Positions 19,479 through 27,942 are shown, counted from the stretch's first letter. The stretch: DNA of 64,000 bases from Massiliimicrobium timonense (GCF_002160865.1 NZ_NFLJ01000010.1:1-64000); one strand, 5' to 3'. Made by a program: numbers and translations. Notes: generated by a model not told the origin, from the letters alone.

Positions 19479-19901
19479 ATGTCCCCACGAATCATATACA
19501 ATGATTCTGATGTTGAATTATTAGCCCGTATCATGAAAGCAGAGGCATTAGGTGAAGGTGAAGAAGGCATGTTAATGGTTGGTAACGTTGTTGTCAATCG
19601 TGTTGTAGCCAACTGTGATGTTTTTAAAAACACCCGTACCATTTCTGAAGTGATCTATCAAAAAAATGCCTTTTCCGGTGTTGGTCAACCCCTTTTCAAT
19701 CAGCCAGTCAATGCTAAAGAAAAAGAATTAGCTTTACGTAATATCGATGGCTATCGTATTGAACCTGCCACCAATGCCCTCTGGTTTAAAAATCCTGGTC
19801 GTAATGTCACCTGTCCCCAACAATTCTATGGTGAATTAAGTGGTCGCTATAAAAACCACTGCTTTTATGCACCCGGTGCAAAAATAAAATGTGATTTATA
19901 A
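19479..19901 (+). CDS. cwlJ: Spore cortex-lytic enzyme / cell wall hydrolase CwlJ
   Basis: Encodes a 140-residue hydrolase of the SleB/CwlJ family, which degrades spore cortex peptidoglycan during germination. Family segments are LLARIMKAEALGEGEEGMLMVGNVVVNRV, shown here as LLARIMKAEALGEGEEG, then VIYQKNAFSGV and the C-terminal YKNHCFYAPG. There is no signal peptide or separate binding domain, as in Bacillus CwlJ (142 residues). The ATG at 19479 follows GAGAGGTG; a GTG at 19470 overlaps that site. gerQ follows directly, reproducing the cwlJ-gerQ pair. Confidence 0.92.
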   Translation: MSPRIIYNDSDVELLARIMKAEALGEGEEGMLMVGNVVVNRVVANCDVFKNTRTISEVIYQKNAFSGVGQPLFNQPVNAKEKELALRNIDGYRIEPATNALWFKNPGRNVTCPQQFYGELSGRYKNHCFYAPGAKIKCDL

Positions 19902-19911
19902 AGGAGAATCT

Positions 19912-20214
19912 ATGGATACAAATAATCAATCAATCATACCCAGTTCACAAACATCTTCATTACCAACCCCTATTTCTGAACAGACTTATCTAGAAAATAT
20001 TTTGCGTTTAAATATTGGAAAACTTGGCACTTTCTATTTCACATATACCGGAAGTGAAGATTGGCGTGATCGTATTTACAAAGGAATCATTGAACAAGTT
20101 GGTAGAGATCATTTTGTTGTACGAGATCCTAAAAACCAAAAATACTATATTTTTCAGTTTGTTTATTTTGATTGGGCAGAATTTGATGAACCCATCAATT
20201 TCAATACACGATAA
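19912..20214 (+). CDS. gerQ: Spore coat protein GerQ
   Basis: Encodes a 100-residue GerQ, the coat protein needed for CwlJ localisation or activity in spores. The conserved core is YLENILRLNIGKLGTFYFTY followed by KGIIEQVGRDHFVVRDP. The ATG at 19912 sits after AAGGAG, and the frame overlaps no other gene. It lies 10 bases after cwlJ, so the two functional partners form an operon. This is good evidence that the organism makes, or recently made, endospores. Confidence 0.92.
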   Translation: MDTNNQSIIPSSQTSSLPTPISEQTYLENILRLNIGKLGTFYFTYTGSEDWRDRIYKGIIEQVGRDHFVVRDPKNQKYYIFQFVYFDWAEFDEPINFNTR

Positions 20215-20218
20215 AAAT

Positions 20219-20257
20219 AAAAACCAATGAAAGAGTTCATCTCCTTTATTGGTTTTT
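20219..20257. terminator. Bidirectional terminator between gerQ and folC
   Basis: A 10-bp stem (20219-20228 with 20248-20257) with further inner pairing and A/T runs on both sides. It serves gerQ on the plus strand and overlaps the last codons of folC on the minus strand. Confidence 0.75.
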
Positions 20258-21469
20258 TGTATCTTGTGTTTGAAGATCAATCAAATATTTTCTGACACGA
20301 GAAATAAAATGTAAAGATCCCGTTACAACAATATGTTGTTTTTTAATATAAGCTGTTTGCATAGCCTCAATAAAACTATTGACAATTGTCAAATGAGGAC
20401 GTGGTGCTATTGACGATAAATCAATAGCTCTTTCATCTTGGAAAGTCGTGATATAAACATGATAACCCGCCTTTAACATAGCTTCCAACATTTCATCAAC
20501 ATCACGATCATTTAAACATGAAAAGACAATCGCCACATCTTCCTCTTTTTTGACTCTCAGGGTTTGTAATAAAGCCTTAATACCCGGCATATTATGAGCA
20601 CCATCAATGTCCACTTTCACACCTTGATAATCCAATGTTTCATAGCGTCCTTTCCATGAAGCATGTTCAATTGCCGGTTGTGTAACAATAGGATCAAGTT
20701 TAATCAGTTTAGAAGCAATTGTTAATGCCAGACGTGCATTTGTCACTTGATAAATCCCTTGATTTTCCAAAGTAAATGCCATATCACGATATCGAAAATG
20801 AAAAGGATAACGAGAAACCTGATATTCAGGAACAACATACATCACTGCACCCATAGCGTCACATTGTTCTTGAAAACGCGCTAGAATCGTCCCTTTGGTT
20901 TCACTTGTGATAAACATTTGATGAGGTTTAATAATGCCCATTTTTTCATTGATAATATCATAAATATCACCCAATTGCTTTTGATGATCTAAACCAATAT
21001 TGGTAATAGCACTCACAATAGGATCAATGACATTCGTTTTATCGTTCATTCCTCCAATTCCAGTTTCAATAATACGATAATCTAAATCTAAGGATTGAAA
21101 ATATGCCAACATAATTAACACATCAATTTCAAACATAGACAGTCCATCTTCTTCAATAATGGCATAATATTGATTGACATATTTTAACAAATCTTCATCA
21201 CTAATAGGTATATCATCAACACGTATACGATCATTATGACAAATCAAATACGGTGAGGTAAAAGTCCCTACCTTATACCCATGAGCATTAAGTATACTGC
21301 GTAAGTAATTCACTGTTGAACCTTTTCCATTTGTCCCTGCAATATGAATCATATTTTTCTGTTTCATTAAAATATGACATTTATTTAAAGTATCTCTAAA
21401 AGCATCAATTGATCTTTTACTTCGTTTTGATTCTATGTATGCTATGGCTTCATGAACATCTGTAAACAT
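20246..21469 (-). CDS. folC: Folylpolyglutamate synthase / dihydrofolate synthase
   Basis: Encodes a 407-residue Mur-ligase-family enzyme that adds glutamate to folates, and possibly to dihydropteroate. The P-loop IAGTNGKGSTVNYLRS is near residue 45, and the family signature ETGIGGMNDKTNVI follows. I use the ATG at 21469, which follows GGAGG and shares its first base with the ung stop (TAATG); a TTG five codons upstream overlaps the ribosome-binding site. It is the last gene of a five-gene minus-strand run (esterase, two HAD genes, ung, folC). Confidence 0.94.
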   Translation of the reverse strand: MFTDVHEAIAYIESKRSKRSIDAFRDTLNKCHILMKQKNMIHIAGTNGKGSTVNYLRSILNAHGYKVGTFTSPYLICHNDRIRVDDIPISDEDLLKYVNQYYAIIEEDGLSMFEIDVLIMLAYFQSLDLDYRIIETGIGGMNDKTNVIDPIVSAITNIGLDHQKQLGDIYDIINEKMGIIKPHQMFITSETKGTILARFQEQCDAMGAVMYVVPEYQVSRYPFHFRYRDMAFTLENQGIYQVTNARLALTIASKLIKLDPIVTQPAIEHASWKGRYETLDYQGVKVDIDGAHNMPGIKALLQTLRVKKEEDVAIVFSCLNDRDVDEMLEAMLKAGYHVYITTFQDERAIDLSSIAPRPHLTIVNSFIEAMQTAYIKKQHIVVTGSLHFISRVRKYLIDLQTQDTKNQ

Positions 21470-22122
21470 TATCGAATCCTCCAATCTATAGGTTCTATTC
21501 CTTGACTTATTAAAAACTGATTTGTTTTAGAAAAAGGTTTAGAACCAAAAAAACCACGATAAGCAGATAAAGGTGAAGGGTGAGGGCTTGTAATCACACA
21601 ATGCTTTGTCTGATCAATCATTTTAGCTTTATCAATAGCCTGTCTACCCCAAAGAATAAAGACTAAAGGCTTTTCTCTTTGATTCATCGCTTCAATGATA
21701 TGATTTGTAAAAACTTCCCAGCCCTTTTCCTTATGTGAATTGGCACGATGTGCCTGAACTGTTAAAACTGTATTCAATAATAAAACTCCTTGATTTGCCC
21801 AAGCAGATAAATCTCCATGACGAGGAATCTCTATCCCAACATCATCATGTGCCTCTTTATAAATATTAACAAGACTCGGTGGAATAGGCACACCTTTAGC
21901 CACACTAAATGCCAAACCATTGGCCTGATGTTCTTCATGATAAGGATCTTGGCCAATAATCACAACTTTTATATCTTCATAATCTTTAAAATTGAAACAA
22001 TGAAAAATACGTTGACGTGGTGGATAAACAGTATGAGTTTGATATTCATGATTGACAAACGCTTCTAACTGCTGATAATAAGGCATTTGACGTTCACGAT
22101 CTATAATTGTTTTAAAATCCAT
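21469..22122 (-). CDS. ung: Uracil-DNA glycosylase (family 1)
   Basis: Encodes a 217-residue uracil-DNA glycosylase that removes uracil from DNA for base-excision repair. The catalytic motif GQDPYHEEHQANGLAFSV carries the water-activating Asp, and HPSPLSAYRGFFGSKPF carries the His of the minor-groove loop. Length is normal. Both ends overlap neighbours by one base (TAATG), indicating tight coupling with folC downstream and the HAD gene upstream. Confidence 0.97.
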   Translation of the reverse strand: MDFKTIIDRERQMPYYQQLEAFVNHEYQTHTVYPPRQRIFHCFNFKDYEDIKVVIIGQDPYHEEHQANGLAFSVAKGVPIPPSLVNIYKEAHDDVGIEIPRHGDLSAWANQGVLLLNTVLTVQAHRANSHKEKGWEVFTNHIIEAMNQREKPLVFILWGRQAIDKAKMIDQTKHCVITSPHPSPLSAYRGFFGSKPFSKTNQFLISQGIEPIDWRIR

Positions 22123-22940
22123 TACAGAATAAACCTTTCAATAATTTCAGCAATAACACCTTCATTATTATCAGCCTTTGTCACAACATCACAAACTTTT
22201 TTGACATCATCCACCGCATTTCCAGCAGCTACAGACAATCCTGCCACTTCTAACATTGGTAAATCATTATAATTATCCCCCACAGCAATACATTCAGACA
22301 AATCCACGCCAATGATTTGAGCCAGATGTTTTAATCCTTCTCCTTTATCCACACCAATCTTATTAAACTCCATATAACGATTAGATGAATAACTGACAGC
22401 ACACATTCCTTCTGTTATTGATTTCATTTGAGGTTCTAAACTCATCAAATAAGGAACATCTGTATTTTGAAATAAAATCTTTGATATAGGCTCATCCTTT
22501 AAAAAATCCATAGAATTCTCTGTCATAATTTCACATTCTACCTGTTGTTCTTGAATACGTTTTGCTTCTGATTCAGATAAATTAAAAACATACACTTTAT
22601 CTTTTGTATAAATATGTTGACAAACATCCTGTTGTAAACCAAACTCAAAGATTTCCTTTGTTTTTTCAAAAGATAACCCTTCAAAATAAAGCAATTGATT
22701 GTTTTTATTCTCTGTTAAAGCACCACCATTAAATGAAATAACATATTCTTGAGGAATATCATATAATCCCAGTAATTTTAAATCACGTTGAATAGACATA
22801 AAACCACGTCCCGTTGCCGGAACAAACTTAACTCCTTTTTCTTTGGCTAAACGAATTAAATCAATATTTCTTTGACAAATGACATGCTGATCATTCAACA
22901 ATGTTTCATCCATATCACTTGCTATCACTTTATATTTCAT
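22122..22940 (-). CDS. Cof-type HAD hydrolase
   Basis: Encodes a 272-residue HAD-superfamily phosphatase of the Cof/YidA subfamily (class IIB cap), with likely sugar-phosphate or cofactor-phosphate substrates. Motif I is SDMDETLL near residue 8. The C-terminal motif IV is VGDNYNDLPMLEVAG, preceded by the conserved KGEGLKHL Lys. It overlaps the paralogous upstream gene by four bases (ATGA). The two share the same plan along their length and probably arose by duplication. The substrate cannot be read from the sequence. Confidence 0.9.
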   Translation of the reverse strand: MKYKVIASDMDETLLNDQHVICQRNIDLIRLAKEKGVKFVPATGRGFMSIQRDLKLLGLYDIPQEYVISFNGGALTENKNNQLLYFEGLSFEKTKEIFEFGLQQDVCQHIYTKDKVYVFNLSESEAKRIQEQQVECEIMTENSMDFLKDEPISKILFQNTDVPYLMSLEPQMKSITEGMCAVSYSSNRYMEFNKIGVDKGEGLKHLAQIIGVDLSECIAVGDNYNDLPMLEVAGLSVAAGNAVDDVKKVCDVVTKADNNEGVIAEIIERFIL

Positions 22941-23758
22941 TTTCCATTTCCTCCCCCTATAAACTTTTCAATCACTTCTTTAACTGCTCCCTGATCATAA
23001 TCTACAGTTGTCACATAATCACTGATATCTTGAATATCTTGACTGGCACCTGCCACACATACACCTAATCCTGCCATTTCAATCATTGACACATCATTAT
23101 AATTATCACCAATCGCAATCACATCTTTGGTATCTATATGTAAATAATTAGCCAACCACTTTAAAGCAGCTCCTTTGCTTACACCAAGAGGATTAAATTC
23201 AAGATAGCGATAAGAAGAATAACTAATAGAAAATTGCTGTTTGATTGTTTCAGGCAAATCTTTTTCAATCGATTTTAAATAATCCATATCTGGTTTGACA
23301 TACAAAAACTTCGCAATCTTAGCATCTTTCAAAAAATCCATATTATATTCATCAACAACTGAAAAAGCTGCTTTTTGGACTGTTTTTCTTTCTATTTCGC
23401 TTGGTTCTGCTCTAAATAAATAACAATGATCCAAAGTAAAAATCATCACACAAACATGATACTTCTCACCCCAATCAAAAAGTAACTTGGCTTCTTCAAA
23501 TGAAAGTCCTTGAAAAGAAAGAATTTGAGCCTCTTTATTTTCAACAATCAACCCGCCATTAAAACAAATAGAATATTGATGTGACTGCTGATATGTTCCA
23601 ATTTCTTTTAAAATATCTTCAATCATAGGAAAAGAACGTCCTGTGGCTGGTACAAACAAAACATCTTTCATCTGATGAATAGCATCCTGATTCATTTTTG
23701 GCACATGATGATTCACTAATAATGTTTCATCTAAATCTGATAAAATCATCTTATACAT
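22937..23758 (-). CDS. Cof-type HAD hydrolase (tandem paralogue)
   Basis: Encodes a 273-residue HAD phosphatase of the Cof subfamily. Motif I is SDLDETLLVNHH. The KGAALKWL Lys and motif IV IGDNYNDVSMIEMAG are intact, so it should be active. It resembles the next gene (22122-22940), and both keep NMDFLKD and SYSSxRYxEFNxxGV segments in the cap region. The ATG directly follows the stop of the esterase gene. Confidence 0.9.
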   Translation of the reverse strand: MYKMILSDLDETLLVNHHVPKMNQDAIHQMKDVLFVPATGRSFPMIEDILKEIGTYQQSHQYSICFNGGLIVENKEAQILSFQGLSFEEAKLLFDWGEKYHVCVMIFTLDHCYLFRAEPSEIERKTVQKAAFSVVDEYNMDFLKDAKIAKFLYVKPDMDYLKSIEKDLPETIKQQFSISYSSYRYLEFNPLGVSKGAALKWLANYLHIDTKDVIAIGDNYNDVSMIEMAGLGVCVAGASQDIQDISDYVTTVDYDQGAVKEVIEKFIGGGNGK

Positions 23759-24544
23759 TTAAACATCCTCCTCATATAAAAAAGACATAAATAAAGGTAC
23801 TCTTTCTCTCCATTCACTCTCATTATGATGAGCACCCGGAAAATAATGAACTTGTAAATTTTCTACCTTTGGTTCTAAATGTTCATAAATTTGTTGATTA
23901 CTTTCTATGTACCATTGATTAATGATTTTATCATCTCCACTTTCAAATTCTCCTAAATCCAAATAGAAACGATTTGATTGATCATAATCTTGATGTTCAA
24001 TAATATCTATAAATTCATCTACATAAAACCAGAACGCTGTCGATAAAGCTGCACATTTTTGAAAAACTTCAGGATATTGAAAAGCTGCATAAGCACTAAT
24101 GACAGCTCCCATAGAACTCCCAACAATGCCTGTATTCTCTTTTTGCGTACGAAATCGACAATCAATATATGGTTTTAATTCATCTTTTAGCCATTCAATA
24201 TAAGCCTGTCCTTCACCACCAATAATCAGTCCATCCTGTTGTGTTTCCTGATAAGAAAGCACATCATTAATCGGCCAAGGCCCATATTCATCCATACGTT
24301 TAAAGCCTTCTTCATTGCAAGGAATCGCAACCATAATGATATCCATTCCCGTTTCTTTGACATACTCTAAAAAGCCCCAGCTTATTCCACTATATGACAG
24401 ATAATCAAAAAAAGCATTCTGCCCATCTTGAATATAGAGAACTGGATAATTCTTTTGTGTTCGATAATAATCATCAGGTAAATAAACTGTAATTTCACGT
24501 TCACGCTGCAATGTTTTCATTGGAAAACAAAACGAAACAAACAT
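23759..24544 (-). CDS. Putative esterase (alpha/beta hydrolase, esterase D family)
   Basis: Encodes a 261-residue alpha/beta hydrolase of the putative-esterase (PF00756-like) family. YPVLYIQDGQNAFF sits near the N-terminus. The nucleophile elbow is GSSMGAV and the probable catalytic His is in PGAHHNESEW. No signal peptide, so cytoplasmic. Related proteins hydrolyse enterobactin-like or carboxyl esters, but no substrate can be named here. It begins the operon continuing into the HAD genes, ung and folC, after AAGGAGG. Confidence 0.85.
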   Translation of the reverse strand: MFVSFCFPMKTLQREREITVYLPDDYYRTQKNYPVLYIQDGQNAFFDYLSYSGISWGFLEYVKETGMDIIMVAIPCNEEGFKRMDEYGPWPINDVLSYQETQQDGLIIGGEGQAYIEWLKDELKPYIDCRFRTQKENTGIVGSSMGAVISAYAAFQYPEVFQKCAALSTAFWFYVDEFIDIIEHQDYDQSNRFYLDLGEFESGDDKIINQWYIESNQQIYEHLEPKVENLQVHYFPGAHHNESEWRERVPLFMSFLYEEDV

Positions 24545-24565
24545 TTTAAAACCTCCTTTAACAAG

Positions 24566-24596
24566 ACAAAAAAATAAGCCCGAGCTTATTTTTTTG
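24566..24596 (-). terminator. Terminator after divIC
   Basis: On the minus strand, AATAAGC-loop-GCTTATT with flanking A/T runs ends in TTTTTTTG. It overlaps the divIC stop codon region and precedes the esterase ribosome-binding site. Confidence 0.75.
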
Positions 24597-24879
24597 ATTC
24601 CGGTAATTTAATAACTTCTTCATCATCATCTGGAAAAATATACTGCTCTCTTGCATATCGGGCAACATAATCATCATCTGTCAAAAGTTCCACTTCCTTA
24701 GACAATTCCTGTTTTTCCTTTTGTAATTCTGCCTTTCTTTCTTCTAATTGTACAAGCTGCTGCTTTTGTCCTATGACACGATAAGCATTGACTCCTAATG
24801 TATAGATCAGCAAAGCAGAAATCCCGATATAGACAAATCCTAAGAGCTTTTTATATCTTGGTGTTTTCTTTTTTGCCAT
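24586..24879 (-). CDS. divIC: Septum formation initiator DivIC
   Basis: Encodes a 97-residue FtsB/DivIC-type protein. It has a basic cytoplasmic N-terminus, one membrane segment (about residues 13-33), a short coiled coil rich in Gln, Glu, Lys and Leu (about 36-65), and the YVARYAREQYIFPDDDEEVI segment typical of the family. It acts in the divisome with FtsL/DivIB. It overlaps the yabQ 3' end by 40 bases. The spoVT-rqcP-yabPQ-divIC order is that of Bacillus. Confidence 0.88.
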   Translation of the reverse strand: MAKKKTPRYKKLLGFVYIGISALLIYTLGVNAYRVIGQKQQLVQLEERKAELQKEKQELSKEVELLTDDDYVARYAREQYIFPDDDEEVIKLPESKK

Positions 24880-25262
24880 TTTTTCTTCATCCTTCCTATT
24901 CTTTTTTGTATTATACCATTAATATAACGAAAAAAGAAGATAAAAGGTGAGAATATTCTTTTGAAAAAGTGAACTATTTTCTCTAACCCATACAAAAGAT
25001 AATAAGCATAATAACGACTATACACCAAATAGCCACCAAGTAAGAAAACTAAAAAATAGCCTCTGACAATTCCCTCATTAAAGAAAACAAGTCCATAAAA
25101 ATAAAGAACGCCATAAATCATACCAAGACAACATTGTATAATATAACGTATCCACAAAGGAATCCCATATAAAAAACGATTCACAACATGATAAACACCA
25201 GTCATGATAAAACCAAATAAAAAGGAATAAAAAAGACATTGAAATTGTATAATTAAAGACAT
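24840..25262 (-). CDS. yabQ: Spore protein YabQ
   Basis: Encodes a 140-residue, very hydrophobic protein with about four membrane segments in the first 95 residues and a basic tail. The family pattern of YabQ, an outer forespore membrane protein needed for cortex formation, is recognisable in the N-terminal LIIQFQCLFYSFLFGFIMTG. It is shorter than the Bacillus protein (about 211), mainly at the C-terminus. The start overlaps the yabP stop by one base (TAATG). Confidence 0.85.
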   Translation of the reverse strand: MSLIIQFQCLFYSFLFGFIMTGVYHVVNRFLYGIPLWIRYIIQCCLGMIYGVLYFYGLVFFNEGIVRGYFLVFLLGGYLVYSRYYAYYLLYGLEKIVHFFKRIFSPFIFFFRYINGIIQKRIGRMKKKWQKRKHQDIKSS

Positions 25263-25555
25263 TATTTCAAGAGTTTATTAAACATCTTTTCTTTAGAATG
25301 TTGTTTCTTCTTATCTGACACATAACTGATACTATCAATATTTCCTCGAATACTTACTTCATTTTGATCTTGATCCAAACGTACCAGAGTCAATTCACTC
25401 CCTGTAATATTTAAATATCCTAAAGATGTTTCAATCAAAAACTCATAAGCATCAAAACTCTCTATCTTTTTGACACCAGTTAACTCCAAACTCTTACGAT
25501 CCTTTAAACACACATGATGATATGGTGTCTGTTCAAAATGTAAACTATTATCCAT
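25262..25555 (-). CDS. yabP: Sporulation protein YabP
   Basis: Encodes a 97-residue YabP/YqfC-family sporulation protein. Recognisable segments are LTGVKKIESFDAYEFLIETSLG and LNITGSELTLVRLD. The frame extends upstream, but the ATG at 25555 follows GGAGGG and starts MDNSLHFE, which fits the family. The SigE-like promoter just upstream (25574-25601) would drive yabP-yabQ in the mother cell. It is coupled to yabQ by TAATG. Confidence 0.9.
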   Translation of the reverse strand: MDNSLHFEQTPYHHVCLKDRKSLELTGVKKIESFDAYEFLIETSLGYLNITGSELTLVRLDQDQNEVSIRGNIDSISYVSDKKKQHSKEKMFNKLLK

Positions 25556-25573
25556 ATTCAACCCTCCTATACC

Positions 25574-25601
25574 AACATATGTTGATTTCCTCTTTTTATG
25601 C
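25574..25601 (-). promoter_or_regulatory. Candidate SigE promoter of yabP-yabQ
   Basis: On the minus strand, GCATAAA (25595-25601) fully fits the SigE -35 consensus KMATAWW. It is followed by a 13-base spacer and CATATGTT (25574-25581, 6 of 8 of CATACAnT). The -35 lies in a 9-bp hairpin (25589-25610). yabPQ are SigE genes in Bacillus subtilis. Confidence 0.5.
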
Positions 25602-25611
25602 AAAAAGAGGT

Positions 25612-25884
25612 TTACAAAATCGTAACCTCCTCTTTCTTCTTTTCTTCAATAATATCATATAACATATGGCTATCATCCTTTAAAACATGATCCCTTAATT
25701 CATTAACCTTCACAACCAATATACTACGACCAAATTCAATCTCAATGATATCTCCAATTTTTAATTTTGTAGATGGTTTAGCCACTTTGCCATTCACCTT
25801 GACACGTGATGCTTCACTCATCTCCTTTGATAACGTTCTTCTTTTAATAATTCTCGAAACTTTTAAAAATTTATCTAAACGCAT
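25612..25884 (-). CDS. rqcP: S4-domain RNA-binding protein RqcP (YabO/HSP15-like)
   Basis: Encodes a 90-residue S4-domain protein. The S4 motif runs MRLDKFLKVSRIIKRRTLS and then VKVNGKVAKPSTKLKIGDIIEIEFG. RqcP stabilises P-site tRNA during alanine tailing on stalled 50S subunits. It overlaps the spoVT 3' end by 10 bases and is followed by the SigE-like promoter for yabP. Confidence 0.92.
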   Translation of the reverse strand: MRLDKFLKVSRIIKRRTLSKEMSEASRVKVNGKVAKPSTKLKIGDIIEIEFGRSILVVKVNELRDHVLKDDSHMLYDIIEEKKKEEVTIL

Positions 25885-26393
25885 GACTCTAATTCCTCCT
25901 CAATAATATCTCTTACAAATTCCAGTAATGCCTGATCTATTAAATAATAAGGCGTCTGATGACTTAACATCAGCAAAGCTCCTTGTACAACCTGTTCATA
26001 AAGCAAAGGAAAAATGGTTACTTTTTCCTCTTTCCCATAAAACTCCATCGTGATTTCTATTTGTTGTTCTCTTTTTTGTAATTGCAATAAAAAATCTTTA
26101 GATAATTCACGTCTTTGATATTTTGCCAGACCATCAGAAGAACAGACGACGATACATCTTTTATCACACAATAAAAATGTATTATGATATTTACTATAAA
26201 GACGTTCTAATAAAATTTGAATCGTAGGACTCAGTTTGTATAACATCGAAAACTTCGTTAAAATGATATGATTGTGTTCAACCGCAAAAGAAACACTCTC
26301 ACCTTCCTTCAACATTAACTGTTTTCTAATTTCCTTAGGAATCACAATTCTCCCTAAATCATCAATTCTTCTGACCATACCTGTTGTTTTCAT
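25875..26393 (-). CDS. spoVT: Stage V sporulation regulator SpoVT (AbrB family)
   Basis: Encodes a 172-residue transcription factor. The AbrB-type swapped-hairpin DNA-binding domain is at residues 1-50 (GMVRRIDDLGRIVIPKEIRK). A GAF-like C-terminal domain follows from about residue 58, as in Bacillus SpoVT (178 residues), distinguishing it from AbrB itself. SpoVT modulates SigG-dependent genes in the forespore. The gene heads spoVT-rqcP-yabP-yabQ-divIC. The yabM and yabN genes present in Bacillus between spoVT and yabO are absent. Confidence 0.92.
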   Translation of the reverse strand: MKTTGMVRRIDDLGRIVIPKEIRKQLMLKEGESVSFAVEHNHIILTKFSMLYKLSPTIQILLERLYSKYHNTFLLCDKRCIVVCSSDGLAKYQRRELSKDFLLQLQKREQQIEITMEFYGKEEKVTIFPLLYEQVVQGALLMLSHQTPYYLIDQALLEFVRDIIEEELESCV

Positions 26394-26397
26394 CTTT

Positions 26398-27087
26398 TCA
26401 CCTCAAATATTCATTTGATATTAGTATATCCACTCCTAATTCTTTTAATCTTTGATATTCTTTAAAATCCGGAATTGTCCACGATGCAGTGAAAATATGA
26501 TGTTTTTTTAATTGTTTCATTCTCTCTAAATCCAAAAAATCATAACGTGGATGAAAAGCCTGAATATGATATTTCAATAATTCATGATACTTTTGTTCAT
26601 AATCATTTTCCATCAAATAACCAACATAAGATTTTGGGGCAATTTCTTTCATCTTCAATACTGAAGATAAAGAAAACGAAGAATAATAAATCTGCTTTTC
26701 AACTCTCAATGCTTTGACAAGAGCATGAACTTTTTCTTCAATACCTTGATAAGCAATCACATCTGTCTTTAATTCAATATTCACAACAAATTCTTTATCT
26801 TGAATAAATGTCAATAAATCCTCCAACAAAGGCAATGGATAAAAGCCCTCTTTGCCACATGAAAAAGAATATTCCTGTAACTTGGCATAAGTATAATCTT
26901 GAATAAAACCATGACCATTACTCGTACGATCAATTGTTTCATCATGAATCAAGACCAGTTGCCCATCTTTCGTCATATGAACATCTGTTTCCACACCATC
27001 AAAACCTTTTTGATAAGCCTGTACAAAAGCTTCCATTGTATTTTCTGGATAACATGCACTATATCCACGATGTGCTAATAATTTCAT
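26398..27087 (-). CDS. Glycerophosphodiester phosphodiesterase
   Basis: Encodes a 229-residue GDPD-fold enzyme that hydrolyses glycerophosphodiesters to glycerol 3-phosphate and an alcohol. The catalytic His pair and metal ligands are in LAHRGYSACYPENT and FDGVETDVHMTKDGQLVLIHDET. There is no signal peptide, so cytoplasmic. The frame extends 44 codons upstream, but the ATG at 27087 follows GAAGGTGAT and starts at the conserved strand. Its promoter overlaps the start of the divergent HAD gene. Confidence 0.93.
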   Translation of the reverse strand: MKLLAHRGYSACYPENTMEAFVQAYQKGFDGVETDVHMTKDGQLVLIHDETIDRTSNGHGFIQDYTYAKLQEYSFSCGKEGFYPLPLLEDLLTFIQDKEFVVNIELKTDVIAYQGIEEKVHALVKALRVEKQIYYSSFSLSSVLKMKEIAPKSYVGYLMENDYEQKYHELLKYHIQAFHPRYDFLDLERMKQLKKHHIFTASWTIPDFKEYQRLKELGVDILISNEYLR

Positions 27088-27115
27088 ATCTTTATCACCT
27101 TCACTATGGTATAAT

Positions 27116-27143
27116 ATTATACTATAAATGTGAGGTGTTACAA
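27116..27143 (-). promoter_or_regulatory. SigA-type promoter of the glycerophosphodiesterase gene
   Basis: On the minus strand, TTGTAA (27138-27143), a 16-base spacer and TATAAT (27116-27121). A plus-strand TATAAT overlaps it at 27110-27115 and may serve the divergent HAD gene, although no good plus-strand -35 is visible. Confidence 0.5.
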
Positions 27144-27929
27144 ATGATAAAAGCAATCTTTTTTGATATTGATGGCACATTATTATCCCATCAAAGTCAA
27201 AGCGTTCCTGCATCAACAAAAAAAGCTTTGAAAATACTTAAAGAAAAAGGCATTTATACTTTCATTGCAACAGGAAGACATATTTCTGAAATCAAGGATT
27301 TACCTTTAGATGATTTAGAATTTGAAGGATATATTACCCTCAATGGTCAATATTGTTATAACAAAGAGGGGGTTATTTACGACTTACCCATTGATCCACA
27401 AGATATTCAACAAATTCTTTCTTTCATTGATCAAAAACCATTTCCTTGTATTTTTGTTGAAGATGAGAAAATGTATATCAATTATCACAACCAGGCTGTT
27501 GAAACAGTTCAAAAAGCCATTTCTACCCCTTTACCCGAATTAGGCAATTTAAAACGTGGTTTGACTCATCCCATTTACCAAGTCATTCCTTATGATATAA
27601 CCATTGAACAAGAACAAGAAATTCTCCAACAGATGCCCCATTGTCAATATACTCGTTGGCATGATTTAGCCATTGATATCATTCCTCAAAATGGTGGGAA
27701 ACAAAATGGTATTTTAGAAGTTTTAAAAAACTACCATATCTCTATTGATGAAACAATGGCATTTGGTGATGGGCATAATGATATAGACATGTTAAAATTA
27801 GTGAATATTGGTATTGCGATGGGAAATGCCAATGATGAAGTCAAAGAAGCTGCTGATGAAGTGACTGATAATATTGATCATGATGGAATTTATAAAGCAC
27901 TTAAAAAGCATCATCTCATTGATGAGTGA
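27144..27929 (+). CDS. Cof-type HAD hydrolase
   Basis: Encodes a 261-residue HAD phosphatase of the Cof subfamily. Motif I is FFDIDGTLLSHQ at the N-terminus, the motif II Thr is in FIATGRHISE, and motif IV is FGDGHNDIDMLKLVN. The ATG at 27144 follows GAGGTG; the frame runs much further upstream but with no ribosome-binding site and non-HAD sequence. It is one of four HAD Cof genes in the window, divergent from the phosphodiesterase gene. Substrate unknown. Confidence 0.92.
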   Translation: MIKAIFFDIDGTLLSHQSQSVPASTKKALKILKEKGIYTFIATGRHISEIKDLPLDDLEFEGYITLNGQYCYNKEGVIYDLPIDPQDIQQILSFIDQKPFPCIFVEDEKMYINYHNQAVETVQKAISTPLPELGNLKRGLTHPIYQVIPYDITIEQEQEILQQMPHCQYTRWHDLAIDIIPQNGGKQNGILEVLKNYHISIDETMAFGDGHNDIDMLKLVNIGIAMGNANDEVKEAADEVTDNIDHDGIYKALKKHHLIDE

Positions 27930-27942
27930 TGCTTTCTTTTTA
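27905..27942. terminator. Bidirectional terminator between HAD gene and pyrophosphatase
   Basis: A long imperfect hairpin with outer arms AAAGCATCA and TGATGCTTT and inner CAT/ATG pairing. It is flanked by A-rich and T-rich runs and spans the stop codons of two convergent genes. Confidence 0.7.

Noticed and set aside
25589-25610. Hairpin CCTCTTTTT / AAAAAGAGG as a terminator after rqcP
   Set aside because: No T run follows on the minus strand. It overlaps the -35 of the SigE-like promoter instead.
26934-27143. Long N-terminal extension of the HAD gene at 27144
   Set aside because: The extra 70 codons run antisense through the phosphodiesterase gene and its promoter, and the translated sequence is unlike HAD proteins. 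The ATG at 27144 has a good ribosome-binding site and starts at motif I.
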